Shown here piece by piece: positions 1 through 9,900 of a DNA stretch of 19,499 nt (the stretch's first letter is position 1; the number at the start of each line of letters is the position of its first letter). The notes beneath the pieces were generated by a model. That model was given only the letters and a program-made list of their open reading frames with translations. It was not told the origin of the DNA and made no database searches. This DNA comes from Gammaproteobacteria bacterium. Its GTDB lineage: Bacteria > Pseudomonadota > Gammaproteobacteria > Chromatiales > Chromatiaceae. Position numbers and translations under genes: made by a program. The stretch spans positions 1 through 19,499 of the forward strand of contig JAGVUH010000025.1 of the NCBI GenBank assembly GCA_019136395.1, read 5' to 3'.

Positions 1-2
1 CC

Positions 3-131
3 TTCCAGTACGCCCAGGCCTATTGCCGTATCTCCAGCTACCTTCAGTCCATGGCCTACCGCGGCTATAACCCGCTCGTCGCCATCCAGATGGCACTCTC
101 CGGGCAGATTTATGTGGAGGGGAGCGAGTAG
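3..131 (+). CDS. C-terminal end of an unidentified protein (possibly a transposase)
   Basis: An open frame runs in from the left edge and stops at TAG 129-131, giving 42 residues that end in Ile-Tyr-Val-Glu-Gly-Ser-Glu. The codons are well-behaved and the peptide looks like a real helical C-terminus (Tyr-Leu-Gln-Ser-Met-Ala-Tyr-Arg-Gly followed by Leu-Val-Ala-Ile-Gln). The pattern of a helix, a Gly turn and a second helix near the end recalls the tails of some plasmid-borne IS66-like transposases, but this is resemblance from memory and the fragment is too short to name. The start lies outside the window. It could equally be the end of an unrelated hypothetical protein. Confidence 0.45.
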   Translation, partial: FQYAQAYCRISSYLQSMAYRGYNPLVAIQMALSGQIYVEGSE

Positions 132-860
132 TTACCCGAAATGAAACACCGGTCCGCGATCGGCATGACTGATGACGAGTACGCACAATCTGCCTGATCA
201 AGAGGTGGCCACCAGCCCCTGGGTGCCTAGTGGCGCTCCCCAAGTACTCGCCAATCCCGTGGTGATCGAACGATGTGGCTTCCGTCGTCTTGGTTGGGTG
301 GGCAGGAGATCTTTTCCCTGAAAATACCTGTAGCCTCATCGCTGTCGCTTTTGGCTCAACGCCAGGGCCGTTCCGGGTCAGGACGAACCAGCGCCGCCAT
401 CTGCGCCGTCTACCGCGACAGGGTCACTGCCAACGACATGATCGCGTTCTCAGTAGACGGGTTTACCGGGCTTCAGTCCCCCGATCAGATCACCGCCGCC
501 CTGGCAATGCCCCCGCCCACGCCGTTGGCGCGCGAATTCGCTTCCAGCGTCACGGCACCCAACCCTTGATCACCGCCATCCTGGTGGCGCTCGACCAAGT
601 CTTCGCCACCCGCGGCGACACGCGGAGGGAAGCGGACTGCGGCGACGTCGTGGCCGTGCTGATCCGGACCCCTTCCGGATACGGGACTCACCGCTCGTGC
701 CCGTCTGACACGCCACGCGCCCATCCGCGTCGCGGGTGCGCCGGCGCGGCGGACGGTGCGGGAGGAACATCTTCCCGCATCGCTACGCCGTCCAGGGCCC
801 GGTTTGCCGCTCACGCCCCTGCCGCGCGGCCCGGCCGCCCAGGGCGATGCGGGGTCCCGC
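132..860. other. Region without a convincing gene
   Basis: About 730 bases between the left-edge gene end and the recD stop. Frames of 60-210 codons are open on both strands, but their translations are rich in Arg, Pro and Gly with no recognisable motif, as expected for chance frames in GC-rich DNA. No ribosome site supports any of them. The only clear structure is a small hairpin at 662-680. It may be a decayed remnant of a mobile element. Confidence 0.5.
662..680. repeat. Perfect inverted repeat (hairpin) downstream of recD
   Basis: ATCCGGA (662-668) and TCCGGAT (674-680) are exact reverse complements around a 5-base loop CCCCT. It sits about 180 bases beyond the recD stop in the direction of recCBD transcription. 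There is no T-run on either side, so it is not a canonical intrinsic terminator; it could protect a 3' end or be chance. Confidence 0.4.
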
Positions 861-2960
861 TCATGGCGCCACCGCGGACGGATCGGCCCAGCCGTCCCCC
901 TGCAAGCCGCTGACCCGCTCGACCCGCCGGCGCAGCGCCTCGCCGAGGACCTCGTCCCGGCTGTAAAGCAGGGTGAAGTGCGCCTTGGCCCGGGTGATGG
1001 CGGTATAGAGCAGCTCGCGGGTCAGGACCGGATTGGCCTTATCCGGCAGGAGCAGCGCCGTATGCCAAAACTCCGAGCCCTGCGACTTGTGCACCGTCAT
1101 GGCAAAGACGGTCTCCACCGCCTGCAGGCGGCTGGGCAGGACCCAGCGCACGCCCCCGTCGACGGTCGGGAAGGCGACGCGCAGCACCTGCCCGCCCCCG
1201 GCCGTGCCCGCCGGAACGCTCAGGGTCAGCCCGATATCGCCATTCATGAGATTCAATCCGTAGTCATTGCGCGTGACCAGCACCGGCCGCCCGGCGAACC
1301 ACTGCCGCTGGCCCCCCGCCGCGGCGAGCAGCCCCGCGCCGCGCAAATGCTCGATGATGGACGGGTTGAGACCTTCGACCCCCCAGGGCCCCTGGCGCAA
1401 CGGCGTGAGCAGCTGAAAGCCTTGTTGCGCCTCCAGCAGCCCGCGCGCCCAGGTGTCGAGCGCGGCCTGATCCGCGTGATCCCCGGGATACTGGCGCGGC
1501 ATCAACCGCAGATAGCTGTCCTCACCCCCATAGCTCGTGACGACCAGGTCCCTGAGCCCCGGATCGGCGGGGTCGGCCAGGCGCCGCAGGGTGATGACGC
1601 CCAGGTCGCGCTCCTGGCGCCCCGCCTCCGCCGCAAAGAGCGCCAGGGTCGCGCGCAACCGCGTCTGGCCGGAGGCATCCTCCCGGTCGGGGGCATTGAC
1701 CAGGGACGCGAGGGCGCCGATGCCGCCCTGCGCCCGGAACCGGTAGCTCTGGCGCAGCATCACCACCGCCTGATCCAGGTCCGTGCCGTCCGTGGCGCTC
1801 AGCGGCGGGGGGACGCGCTGCCCGGTGGCGGCCGCCAGCCAGTCGACGACCTCCGGCCGGTAGTGGGCGTCGACCGCGCGCCGGCACAGATCGCCGAGCA
1901 CCGCCCCCGCCTCCACCGAGCTCAACTGGTCCTTGTCACCCAGCAGGATCAACCGCGCGTCCGGCCGCAGCGCCTCCAGCAGCCGCGCCATCAGCTCCAC
2001 GTCGACCATGGAGGCCTCGTCCACCACGACCACATCCGCCGCGAGCGGGTGGGCGGCATGGTGGCGGAAGCCACGGCTGTCCGGGCGGGTACCGAGTAAC
2101 CGGTGCAGGGTCTTGACCTGGGTCGGGATGCTGCCGTCCGGGGCCTGATGGCCGACCAGCTGCCGCACCTGCCCGGCGATGGACGCGTTGAGCCGGGCGG
2201 CGGCCTTGCCGGTGGGCGCGGCGAGCTCGATCCGCAGCGGCGGCGCCCCACCGGCCACCGCCAGGCCCTGCAGGACGGCGAGCAGCCGGACCACGGTGGT
2301 GGTCTTGCCGGTACCGGGACCGCCGGTGATGATGAAGAAGGCGCTGCGCGCGGCGAGGGCGCAGGCGAGGCGTTGCCAGTCCGGGTCCGGGGTGTCCGGC
2401 GGCGCCGGGCCGAAGAGCCCCGCCAGTTGCCGCCGCAGCTGGGTCAGGTCGACGCTGAGGGGCTGGCGGAGCCGCTGCCGGATGCCCGCACGGATGCGGT
2501 TCTCGTAGTGCCAATAGAGGCGCAGGTACAACAGCGGTTGGGCGGCGCTGCCCGCCAGCACCAGCGGGGAGACCCCGTCGTCCGTCCGGGCGCCGAGCCA
2601 GTCGCTGACCGCGGGGCTGCGCGCCAGGCGCGCGCGCCAGTCCGCCAGTTCCAGCCCCTCCAGCCGCGCGGCCAATGCCTGCCGGACCTGGACGCTGGGG
2701 GCCTCATCGTCCCGCAACTGGCCCAGCAGCCCGCCCGGCTGGCTGAGGACGCCGCGCAGATCCAGACAGACGTGACCATGACCGTTACGCTCGCTGGCCA
2801 GGGCAACGGCCAGGAGCACGGCCGCATCGGTCTCGCCGCCCTGCACGGCGATGAAGCGCGTCAGGGCCCGATCAAGCGGGCGCAGGGCCTCGGCCGCGAC
2901 CCAGTCGCGCAGGGTGTCCAGCAGCTCGGCGGCCGGGGGTGACAACGGGCGGGACATCAC
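861..2960 (-). CDS. recD: RecBCD enzyme subunit RecD (exodeoxyribonuclease V alpha chain)
   Basis: RecD is the fast 5'-3' superfamily 1 helicase of the RecBCD complex, which unwinds and degrades double-strand DNA ends and prepares them for RecA. The 699-residue protein has a Walker A loop GGPGTGKTTT near residues 213-222, a Walker B-type VVVDEASMVD, a GDKDQL motif, and late motifs HKSQGSEF (about 624-631) and ELLYTAITRAK close to the C-terminus. It is longer than E. coli RecD (608 residues), the extra length being spread over the poorly conserved N-terminal part. The start is GTG at 2958-2960, overlapping the recB stop as GTGA; an ATG follows immediately as the second codon. It is the last gene of the recC-recB-recD run, so translational coupling is expected. 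Confidence 0.96.
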   Translation of the reverse strand: MMSRPLSPPAAELLDTLRDWVAAEALRPLDRALTRFIAVQGGETDAAVLLAVALASERNGHGHVCLDLRGVLSQPGGLLGQLRDDEAPSVQVRQALAARLEGLELADWRARLARSPAVSDWLGARTDDGVSPLVLAGSAAQPLLYLRLYWHYENRIRAGIRQRLRQPLSVDLTQLRRQLAGLFGPAPPDTPDPDWQRLACALAARSAFFIITGGPGTGKTTTVVRLLAVLQGLAVAGGAPPLRIELAAPTGKAAARLNASIAGQVRQLVGHQAPDGSIPTQVKTLHRLLGTRPDSRGFRHHAAHPLAADVVVVDEASMVDVELMARLLEALRPDARLILLGDKDQLSSVEAGAVLGDLCRRAVDAHYRPEVVDWLAAATGQRVPPPLSATDGTDLDQAVVMLRQSYRFRAQGGIGALASLVNAPDREDASGQTRLRATLALFAAEAGRQERDLGVITLRRLADPADPGLRDLVVTSYGGEDSYLRLMPRQYPGDHADQAALDTWARGLLEAQQGFQLLTPLRQGPWGVEGLNPSIIEHLRGAGLLAAAGGQRQWFAGRPVLVTRNDYGLNLMNGDIGLTLSVPAGTAGGGQVLRVAFPTVDGGVRWVLPSRLQAVETVFAMTVHKSQGSEFWHTALLLPDKANPVLTRELLYTAITRAKAHFTLLYSRDEVLGEALRRRVERVSGLQGDGWADPSAVAP

Positions 2961-5900
2961 GGGGTCTCCGGGTGAGCGGACAGGGGCTGGCCGGCAAACA
3001 GCCGGTCAAGGCCGGCGATCAGGGCCCGGGGCGGCTTGGCGGTGAACAGCCCCTGGCTGGGCGCGGCGCTGCCGCGCAGGAAGACATAGACCGCGCCGCC
3101 GATGTCCCGGTCGTAGTCGTAGCCGGGCAGGCGCGCGGCCAGCTGCCGGTGCAGCGCGAGCAGATAGAGGCTGTATTGCAGGTCGTAACGATGCGCGAGC
3201 ATGGCGGCGTTCAGGGCCTCCGGGGTATAGGCGCCATCGTCGGGGCCGAGCCAGTTGGACTTCCAGTCGAGCACGTAGTAGCGCCCGCCATGCGCGAACA
3301 CCAGGTCGATGAAGCCCTTGAGCATGCCGTTCAGGGCATCCGCCCGCAGGGCCGGCCGCGGCGCGCCGGGCAGGCAGTGCCGCTGCACGAGCCGGTCCAG
3401 GGTCAGGGTCGGGACGGCGCGGCTCTCCAGCCAGAACTCCAGCTCCACCTGCACCTGGTGCGGCGCCAGGTCGTGCAGCCGCAGCCGGGGAACCTGACCG
3501 GCGGCGTCCACCAGGCCGGCGAGGCGCCATTCCCGCGTCAGGAACTGCGCCAGCCAGGCATCCAGGGGCGCGATCCACTCGTGCAGCCCGCGCAGGGTGC
3601 AACGGCGGGTGAGCAGGTCCCGGCGCGGCCGGGCGGCGCTGGCCGCGGCGGCATAGCCACGCCGGCGGCTGCCGTCGTCGGCGGGCGCTTCCGCCACCGC
3701 GGCCCATTCCAGCAGCCCGTGGAGGAAGGTGCCATAGCGGCTGCCGCGCGGCAGATCATGCAGGGAAGGGCCGGCAGGGGGCGTGGCCGCCGCCGGCGGC
3801 ACGGGCGGTGGCGTGGCCAGCAGGGACGCCAGGGGGGTCGGAAGCCCCGCTTCCTCCAGGGCGGTCTCCTGGGCGGCGGTGTCGGCGGCCATCCCGGGGG
3901 TGGGTGTCGCCGCCACCCCCTCCGGCCGGGGATCGGCGGCCCCGTCCGTTTCCAGCCGCAGGGCCGAATAGCTCGCAATCCACCAGGGCGCGAAGGGGGC
4001 GTGCCCGGCCACGCGCGCCGGTTCCAGGGCGCTCGCGGTGGGCGGCGCCAGGACGCTGGCGCGTGGCGCCGGCGCCGGGGTGATGGCGATGGCCTGCTCA
4101 CCACCTTTGACCTGCGCCAACGCCGCCCAGATGGCCGGCGCCGACATCAGCCGGACCCCGCCGGCGAGGACGTGCCCCAGGGCGGATTTCTCCAGCTGCG
4201 GTTTGTTGGCTCGGCCGCTCTTCAGCGGCGCGATGCCGAGCCACACCGCCTGCCGGGCGCGGGTGATGGCGACGTAGAGCAGGCGCATGTCCTCGCTCAG
4301 CCGCTCGTCGTCCGCCGCCTTCCAGGCATCCGCGAAGACGTTCTTGCCGGCCACCTCCAGATAGCGGCCCTCAGACCGCCGGTAGGGCACCTGGCGGGTG
4401 TGGCCGTCGATCTCGCGCCAGCCGCAGATGAAGGGCAGCAGCACCAGGGGGTATTCCAGGCCCTTGGACTTGTGGATGGTGACCACCTGGATCAGCTCGG
4501 CGTCGCTCTCCAGGCGCACGATGAACTCATCCCCCCGCCGGTCCAGATGCGCCGACAGGTGCCGGATCAGGGCCTGCTCGCCATCGAGCGCGCTGGCGGA
4601 CTGCTGCAGCCATTCCGCCAGATGCAGCAGGTTGGTCAGGATGCGCTCGCCGTCGGCGCGCGCGAGCAGCCGGGCGGGCAGCTCCTGATCGTGCATCAGC
4701 CGGCGCAGCATGGCCAGCACCCCCTGGCGCTGCCAGAGGCGGCGGTAGTCGCCAAAGCGCGCGAGCTGGGCCTCCCAGGCCAGTTCATCCTGCTGCAGGC
4801 GGGCGAGCGCCTCCAGCGCCACCGCCAGGGTGTTGGTCGCCAGCGCGGTGCGCACCAGGCCCTCGTCGGTGGGGGCGGCGCAGGCGCGCAGCCAGTGCAG
4901 CAGATCGTGCGCCTCCCCGGTCGCGAAGACGGAGTCGCGGTCGGAGAGGTAGACGCTGTTGATCCGCAACGCTGCCAGGGCCGCGCGCATGACGGCGGCT
5001 TCGGTGCCGGTGCGCACCAGGATGGCGATGTGCTGCGGCTTCAGGGGCGTGAAGCCCTCCGGACCCTTAAAGCCGGTCTTGCCGGCACGCGCCAGCTCGA
5101 GCCAGCGCGCGACCTCGGCGGCCGCCGCCGCGGCCATGCGCGCGCGATAGGTCTCGGGGTTGACCACGTCCGGCTCGCCGCCGAGCTGCCAGAAGGTCAT
5201 GGCCGCGGCTGGGGTGTCGTCGATGACGAGTTGCTCGTCGCGGCCCCGGGCCGTGACCTGGACATAGGGGATGGGATTGCCGGCGGCGGGATCGGTCTGG
5301 AAGCGGAAGGCGCCGCGCGGCTGGGCTTCGGCGTGGCCGAAGAAGCGATTGGCGGCATCCACCATGGCCCCGGTGGAGCGGAAGTTGGTCGTGAGCGTGG
5401 CGTGACGTCCGGCGGTCGCGCGGCGCGCGGCCAGATAGGCATGGATGTCGGCGCCACGAAAGCCGTAAATGGCCTGCTTGGGGTCGCCGATCAGGATGAG
5501 GGCGGTCCCGGGATCGTTGTCGGCGATCCGATAGATGGCGTCGAAGATGCGGTACTGGATGGGGTCGGTATCCTGGAACTCATCGATCAGCGCCACCGGG
5601 AACTGACCACGCAGGGTGGCGGCCAGGGCCTGGGACGCGGGTGTCGACTCAGGCGGCGAGAGCGCGGCGTCGAGGTCGCGCAGCAGTTCGTCGAAGCCCA
5701 TCTCGGCGCGCTGGTTCAGCCGGCGCGGCAGTTCGCCCGCGACCCAGGCGGCGGTATGGGCGAGCAGGCAGGCCTCCAGGGGGGGCTCGGGCGCCTCCGG
5801 GGTGGCGGCCGGGTCGGGCTGTGCCGCCTGCCAGGCGGCCAGGGCGGCGAAGGCGGGATGCGCCTTCTCGCTCTGCACCGGGGCGGCCTTGAGGAAGGCG

Positions 5901-6904
5901 AAGCCACCCTGCGCGAAATTCCTGAGCTTGGGCGGCGCCGGGTCGCCCTCAGCCCACGCGGCGATCTGCGCCAGCAAGGTGTCGAAGGTCTCCGCCGTCC
6001 TGCTGTCGTACTGGGGTCCCTTCAGATGCGGCCGGAGCGAGCGCAGATAGGCCTCCAGCGGCTCCCGGTCCGCTAGCCAGGCCTGACGCGCGGCCTGCTC
6101 CAGCGCCGCACGCCCGGCCGCCTGGGCGGCGTCCGCCGCCGCGGCGGTCTCGGCCTGCGCCCGCCAGTGGCGGTGGGCGGCCAGGGGTGCGACGAGGCTG
6201 TCACACCGCAGCGGCGCGCCCTGGTAGCAGAGACCGGCCTCGCGCCGCGCCAGCCAGGCGTCGAGCTTGTCCCGCAGCGCCTCGGGGGAGGCGACGACCT
6301 CGCGGATGCTCCGGGCATCGGCAGGGTCGAGGGGGTAGAAGTGCGTGCGCCAGTAATCGCGCAGGATCTCGAGGAGCAGCTCGGTCTGGTCGGTGACCAG
6401 TGCGCGCTCAAACCCGCCACGGGTGGCGAAGGCATGTTCCTGGAGCATGCGCTGACACCAGCCATGGATGGTGGCGATCATCGCCTCGTCCATCCACTCC
6501 GCCGCCTGACGCAGCCGCCGGGCACAGCCCGGCCAGTCCTCCGGCGGATACTGGTCGCGCAGGGTGAGCAGCGGGTCATCCGCCGGGCCGGTCCCGTCGT
6601 CGTCCCCGGACGCCGGGCTGAAGACCGCGGCGGCTTCCACCAGGCGTGCCCGGATGCGCTCGCGCAGCTCCTGGGTGGCGGCCTCGGTGAAGGTGACCAC
6701 CAGGATGTTGGGCGGCATCAGGGCCCGGTCCTGTTCCCGGACCGTGCCACGATCGCCGTGGCCGAGCACCAGGCGGGTGTAAAGCAGCGCCAGGGTGAAG
6801 GTCTTGCCGGTCCCGGCGCTGGCCTCGATGAGGCGACTGCCCTGCAACGGGAAGTTGAGCGGGTCCAGGGTGGGCGCGCTGGACTGTTGCGTGCCGGTGG
6901 CCAT
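2957..6904 (-). CDS. recB: RecBCD enzyme subunit RecB (helicase-nuclease, beta chain)
   Basis: RecB is the 3'-5' helicase and the only nuclease of RecBCD; its nuclease domain also loads RecA after Chi. The 1315-residue protein shows the UvrD-type P-loop EASAGTGKT (about 27-35), the Walker B DEFQDTD (about 440-446), GDPKQAIYGFRGADI, the motif VTIHKSKGLEYPLVLLPF, and LLYVAITRARQ. The C-terminal nuclease domain has FIDLVF and YYVLDWKSN (about 1209-1217) with the Asp and Lys of the PD-(D/E)xK-type site. I chose the ATG at 6902-6904 rather than the upstream ATG at 6931, because a strong GAGGGGAGG lies 9 bases before it and it begins one base after the recC stop. It is longer than E. coli RecB (1180), partly from an Ala/Pro-rich stretch before the nuclease domain (around 3750-4080). 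Confidence 0.97.
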   Translation of the reverse strand: MATGTQQSSAPTLDPLNFPLQGSRLIEASAGTGKTFTLALLYTRLVLGHGDRGTVREQDRALMPPNILVVTFTEAATQELRERIRARLVEAAAVFSPASGDDDGTGPADDPLLTLRDQYPPEDWPGCARRLRQAAEWMDEAMIATIHGWCQRMLQEHAFATRGGFERALVTDQTELLLEILRDYWRTHFYPLDPADARSIREVVASPEALRDKLDAWLARREAGLCYQGAPLRCDSLVAPLAAHRHWRAQAETAAAADAAQAAGRAALEQAARQAWLADREPLEAYLRSLRPHLKGPQYDSRTAETFDTLLAQIAAWAEGDPAPPKLRNFAQGGFAFLKAAPVQSEKAHPAFAALAAWQAAQPDPAATPEAPEPPLEACLLAHTAAWVAGELPRRLNQRAEMGFDELLRDLDAALSPPESTPASQALAATLRGQFPVALIDEFQDTDPIQYRIFDAIYRIADNDPGTALILIGDPKQAIYGFRGADIHAYLAARRATAGRHATLTTNFRSTGAMVDAANRFFGHAEAQPRGAFRFQTDPAAGNPIPYVQVTARGRDEQLVIDDTPAAAMTFWQLGGEPDVVNPETYRARMAAAAAAEVARWLELARAGKTGFKGPEGFTPLKPQHIAILVRTGTEAAVMRAALAALRINSVYLSDRDSVFATGEAHDLLHWLRACAAPTDEGLVRTALATNTLAVALEALARLQQDELAWEAQLARFGDYRRLWQRQGVLAMLRRLMHDQELPARLLARADGERILTNLLHLAEWLQQSASALDGEQALIRHLSAHLDRRGDEFIVRLESDAELIQVVTIHKSKGLEYPLVLLPFICGWREIDGHTRQVPYRRSEGRYLEVAGKNVFADAWKAADDERLSEDMRLLYVAITRARQAVWLGIAPLKSGRANKPQLEKSALGHVLAGGVRLMSAPAIWAALAQVKGGEQAIAITPAPAPRASVLAPPTASALEPARVAGHAPFAPWWIASYSALRLETDGAADPRPEGVAATPTPGMAADTAAQETALEEAGLPTPLASLLATPPPVPPAAATPPAGPSLHDLPRGSRYGTFLHGLLEWAAVAEAPADDGSRRRGYAAAASAARPRRDLLTRRCTLRGLHEWIAPLDAWLAQFLTREWRLAGLVDAAGQVPRLRLHDLAPHQVQVELEFWLESRAVPTLTLDRLVQRHCLPGAPRPALRADALNGMLKGFIDLVFAHGGRYYVLDWKSNWLGPDDGAYTPEALNAAMLAHRYDLQYSLYLLALHRQLAARLPGYDYDRDIGGAVYVFLRGSAAPSQGLFTAKPPRALIAGLDRLFAGQPLSAHPETP

Positions 6905-6905
6905 G

Positions 6906-9900
6906 TCAGAACGCCTCCCCTCGCGGTGCATGCTGGTACAGCGGAGCGTAGAGCTGATCGATCAGCGGCTGAAAACGCGCATCGGCGCGCAGGGCCGCGT
7001 AGTCTGGCCAGAAGCGCTGATAGCCGGCATGGTCGTCGCGCTCGGCGGGGCGGCGGAAGCCGCCCTCGTAGGTGCCTTGGGGGTCGCCGTCATCACCGTC
7101 CAGGACGGCGAAGACGGTCTTGCAGGCCAGCGGCAGCAGCTCGGTCAGGCCCTGGACATAACCCTGCACGAGCGTGACGAGGAGGGCTTCGGCCGGCTCA
7201 CGCGCCAGCGGGGCGAGGATGACCGCGCCGCCGGGGCCGAGCAGCCAGGTGGTGGTCGGCGCCGCGAGCTGGGCAGCGAGGTGCGCCGGCCAGGGCCGCA
7301 CCAGGTGGTACCACTTGAGCCGTTGCTCCTTGAGCAGCGCGCTGGCCTGCAGGGTCAGGCGCAACCGCTGACCATCGGCACCCGCGCGCAGATCGCTCAG
7401 GCTGTCCTCCAGAACCCAGCCGGCACGCGCCAGACGCACCCCCTGGCTCGGCAGGAGGTGGGGATGCTCCGCCTGCAGGGCGCGGTAGCGGGCGAGCGGG
7501 GCGGCCAGCTCGGCGGCGAGCTGTTCGGTCCAGGCCTGGTCGAAGGGGCGCAGGGGCAGTTGGCCGGCCCGGGCCAGCCGGGCGATGGCCGTTTCGAGGC
7601 AGGTGGTCGAATCCGCGGCGGGCGCCGCCACGAGGTGACGCTCAACGGCGGCGATGACCTGCTCGCGCAAGGCCCAGCCCCCGAGGGGGTCGATGTCGAA
7701 GGGTTCGGCGTCCGCGCGCTGTTCCGCCTCCTGCGTCAGCTCGACCCGCAGGCGCTGGGTATAAAAGGTGCGTACCGGCTGGCGCAGAAAGCGCCCGAGG
7801 GCTTCGAGGTGGAGGGGGCCGTCAAAGGTCGGTGGGGTCAGGCGCGGCGGCGGCTCCCGCGCCGCCATCGGAGTGGTGTCGCCCGTCGTGCCCGTGGACG
7901 CCGCCCCGTCCGGGGCCGCCGCACCGTGCGACACCCGCCATTCGTGGGCGTAGGTGAACAACCGGGGGGGGCGGTCGGGTTCGAAGTAACGCCGGCTGAA
8001 GGGCTGCAGCGGATGCAGGGTGGTCAGGGCCGCGACCAGGGCCTGACCGTCAGGGTCGGCCGCCTCCTGCCGCCAGCCGGCGGCGAGGTGATCGCGCAGT
8101 TGTCCGACCAGCACCGAGGGCGGGCGCTCGGCGTTGTCGCGGATGCTGCGCCCGACCCAGCTGATGACCAGTTTCTCGCGAGCCGACAGCAGCGCTTCGA
8201 GGAACAGATAGCGGTCGTCCTCCCGTCGGGAGCGGTCACCCGGACGGTAGTCGTTGGCCATCAGGTCGAAGTCGGCCGGGCGCCGGCGGCGCGGGTAGTC
8301 GCCGTCGTTCATGCCCAAGAGCCAGATCTGGCGGAAGGGGATCGCCCGCATCGGCATCAGGGTGGCGAAGTTGACCGCGCCGGCGAGGAAGCGCTGGGTC
8401 AGGGTGGGCTCATCGAGCCCGGCGAGCAGGGTGCCGCGCACCACCTCCAGCGGCAGCGGCTCGGCGTCGAGCCCGCCGCGGGCCGCGTCCGCCTGCCACT
8501 GTTCCAGGGCCTCGCGCAGTCGCGCCAGGGTCAGCTCGTCGGCATCGTTCGCCGCGCTGAAACAATCGTCGAGCAGGCCGGCGATGAGCGCGACCCAGTC
8601 CGCGGCCGGGCGCGGCGCCCGGAGCGCGGCCCAGTAGTGGCCGAGCGTCTCCAGCAGGGCGTCGAGCCGGCCGACCAGGGCCGCCTCCAGGCCGCCGACC
8701 TCCGCATAGGGCTCCACCCCCTGCCAGGGGCCGCTGTCATCGCTGGCGAAGCCGAGCAGCATGCGCTGCAGGCCAAACCGCCAGCTGTTCTGCTCCAGGC
8801 CCGCGGGCAGGCCGAGGCCGGCGCGCTGCCCGGCGTCGAGACCCCAGCGGATATTGGCGCCGTCGACCCAGTCGCGCAGCCGCGGCAGCGCCTCCTCCGC
8901 CAGGCCGAAACGCGCGCGCACCGCCGGGATGTCGAGCAGGTCCAGCAGCTCGCTGACGGACAGGCGGGCCTGTGGCAGATTGAGGAGGATCTCCAGACCG
9001 ACCACCAGCGGGTTGCGCTGGCGCTCGCCCTGATCGGTGATGTGATAGGGGATGCGGCGCGGGTCGTCCCCGGGCAGCCGGCCGAACACCGCCGCGATGT
9101 GCGGGGCGTAGACGGCAATGTCCGGCACCATGACCAGAATGTCGCGCGGTGGCAGCGGCGTACCGGCGCGCTCGGCCGCGGCGAAGGCGGCGAGGAGCTG
9201 GTCATGCAGGATCTCCACCTCGCGCTGGGGGCCGTGGGCGATGATAAATTCCAGGCTGCGGTCACGGCAGGGGTCGATCGTGGTCCCCAGGGCGCGCCGT
9301 TCGGGCAGCGGGCGCAGCGCGAGGATGTCGTCCTGGAGCTGTTGCAGCAGGGTGGCGTCGCCGGGGGATTCAAAGAGGTCGATCTGGAGACGCTGGGCCG
9401 CGAAGTGCGCTTCATACTGGCTGCGGTCGTCGTGCTCGTCCAGCAGGCGGATGTAGTCGCGGCCCTGCTTGCCCCAGGCGGCCAGCAGCGGGTGGCCGTG
9501 CAGGTGCAGCGCGTTCTCGTCGAGGTCCGCCGGGACTTTTCGCCCCGGCGTGCGCCGGTAGGCCTGGCGAAACAGTTCGCGGCCGGCCACGATATCGCCC
9601 CAGTAGTGCTGGCTCGGGTTGTGCACCAGGAGCATGACCTGGCAGACCGGGGCGAGGGCCTCAAGGGCCTCGATGGTCTGGCGGGGCAGGGAGGAAATGC
9701 CGAAGACCACCACCCGCCGCGGCACGCCCGCGGGGCGTGACCCCGGGGTCAGGGCCCGGGCCCGGGCCAGGAAACGGGTATGGATGTCGGCACGGCTGAG
9801 CTCACGGCCACGGTGGTCGGGGTCAGCGGTCGCGCCCGCGCGCGGCACCGCGGCGGCCAGGTCCTGCTGGATGTGGCGCCAGAGCAGCGGTTGCCAGCGC

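Noticed and set aside
662..680. Intrinsic terminator for recD
   Set aside because: The stem is good, but no T-run follows on the minus strand; kept only as an inverted repeat.
275..913. Open frame of 212 codons on the plus strand
   Set aside because: Arg/Pro/His-rich, no ribosome site, no family signature, and it runs into the recD 3' end.
2939..9740. Very long open frames on the plus strand opposite recB and recC (about 1045 codons at 2939-6076 and 981 codons at 6795-9740)
   Set aside because: They are antisense shadows of GC-rich genes; the translations are Gln/Gly/Arg-rich with no motif, while the minus strand encodes clear RecB and RecC.
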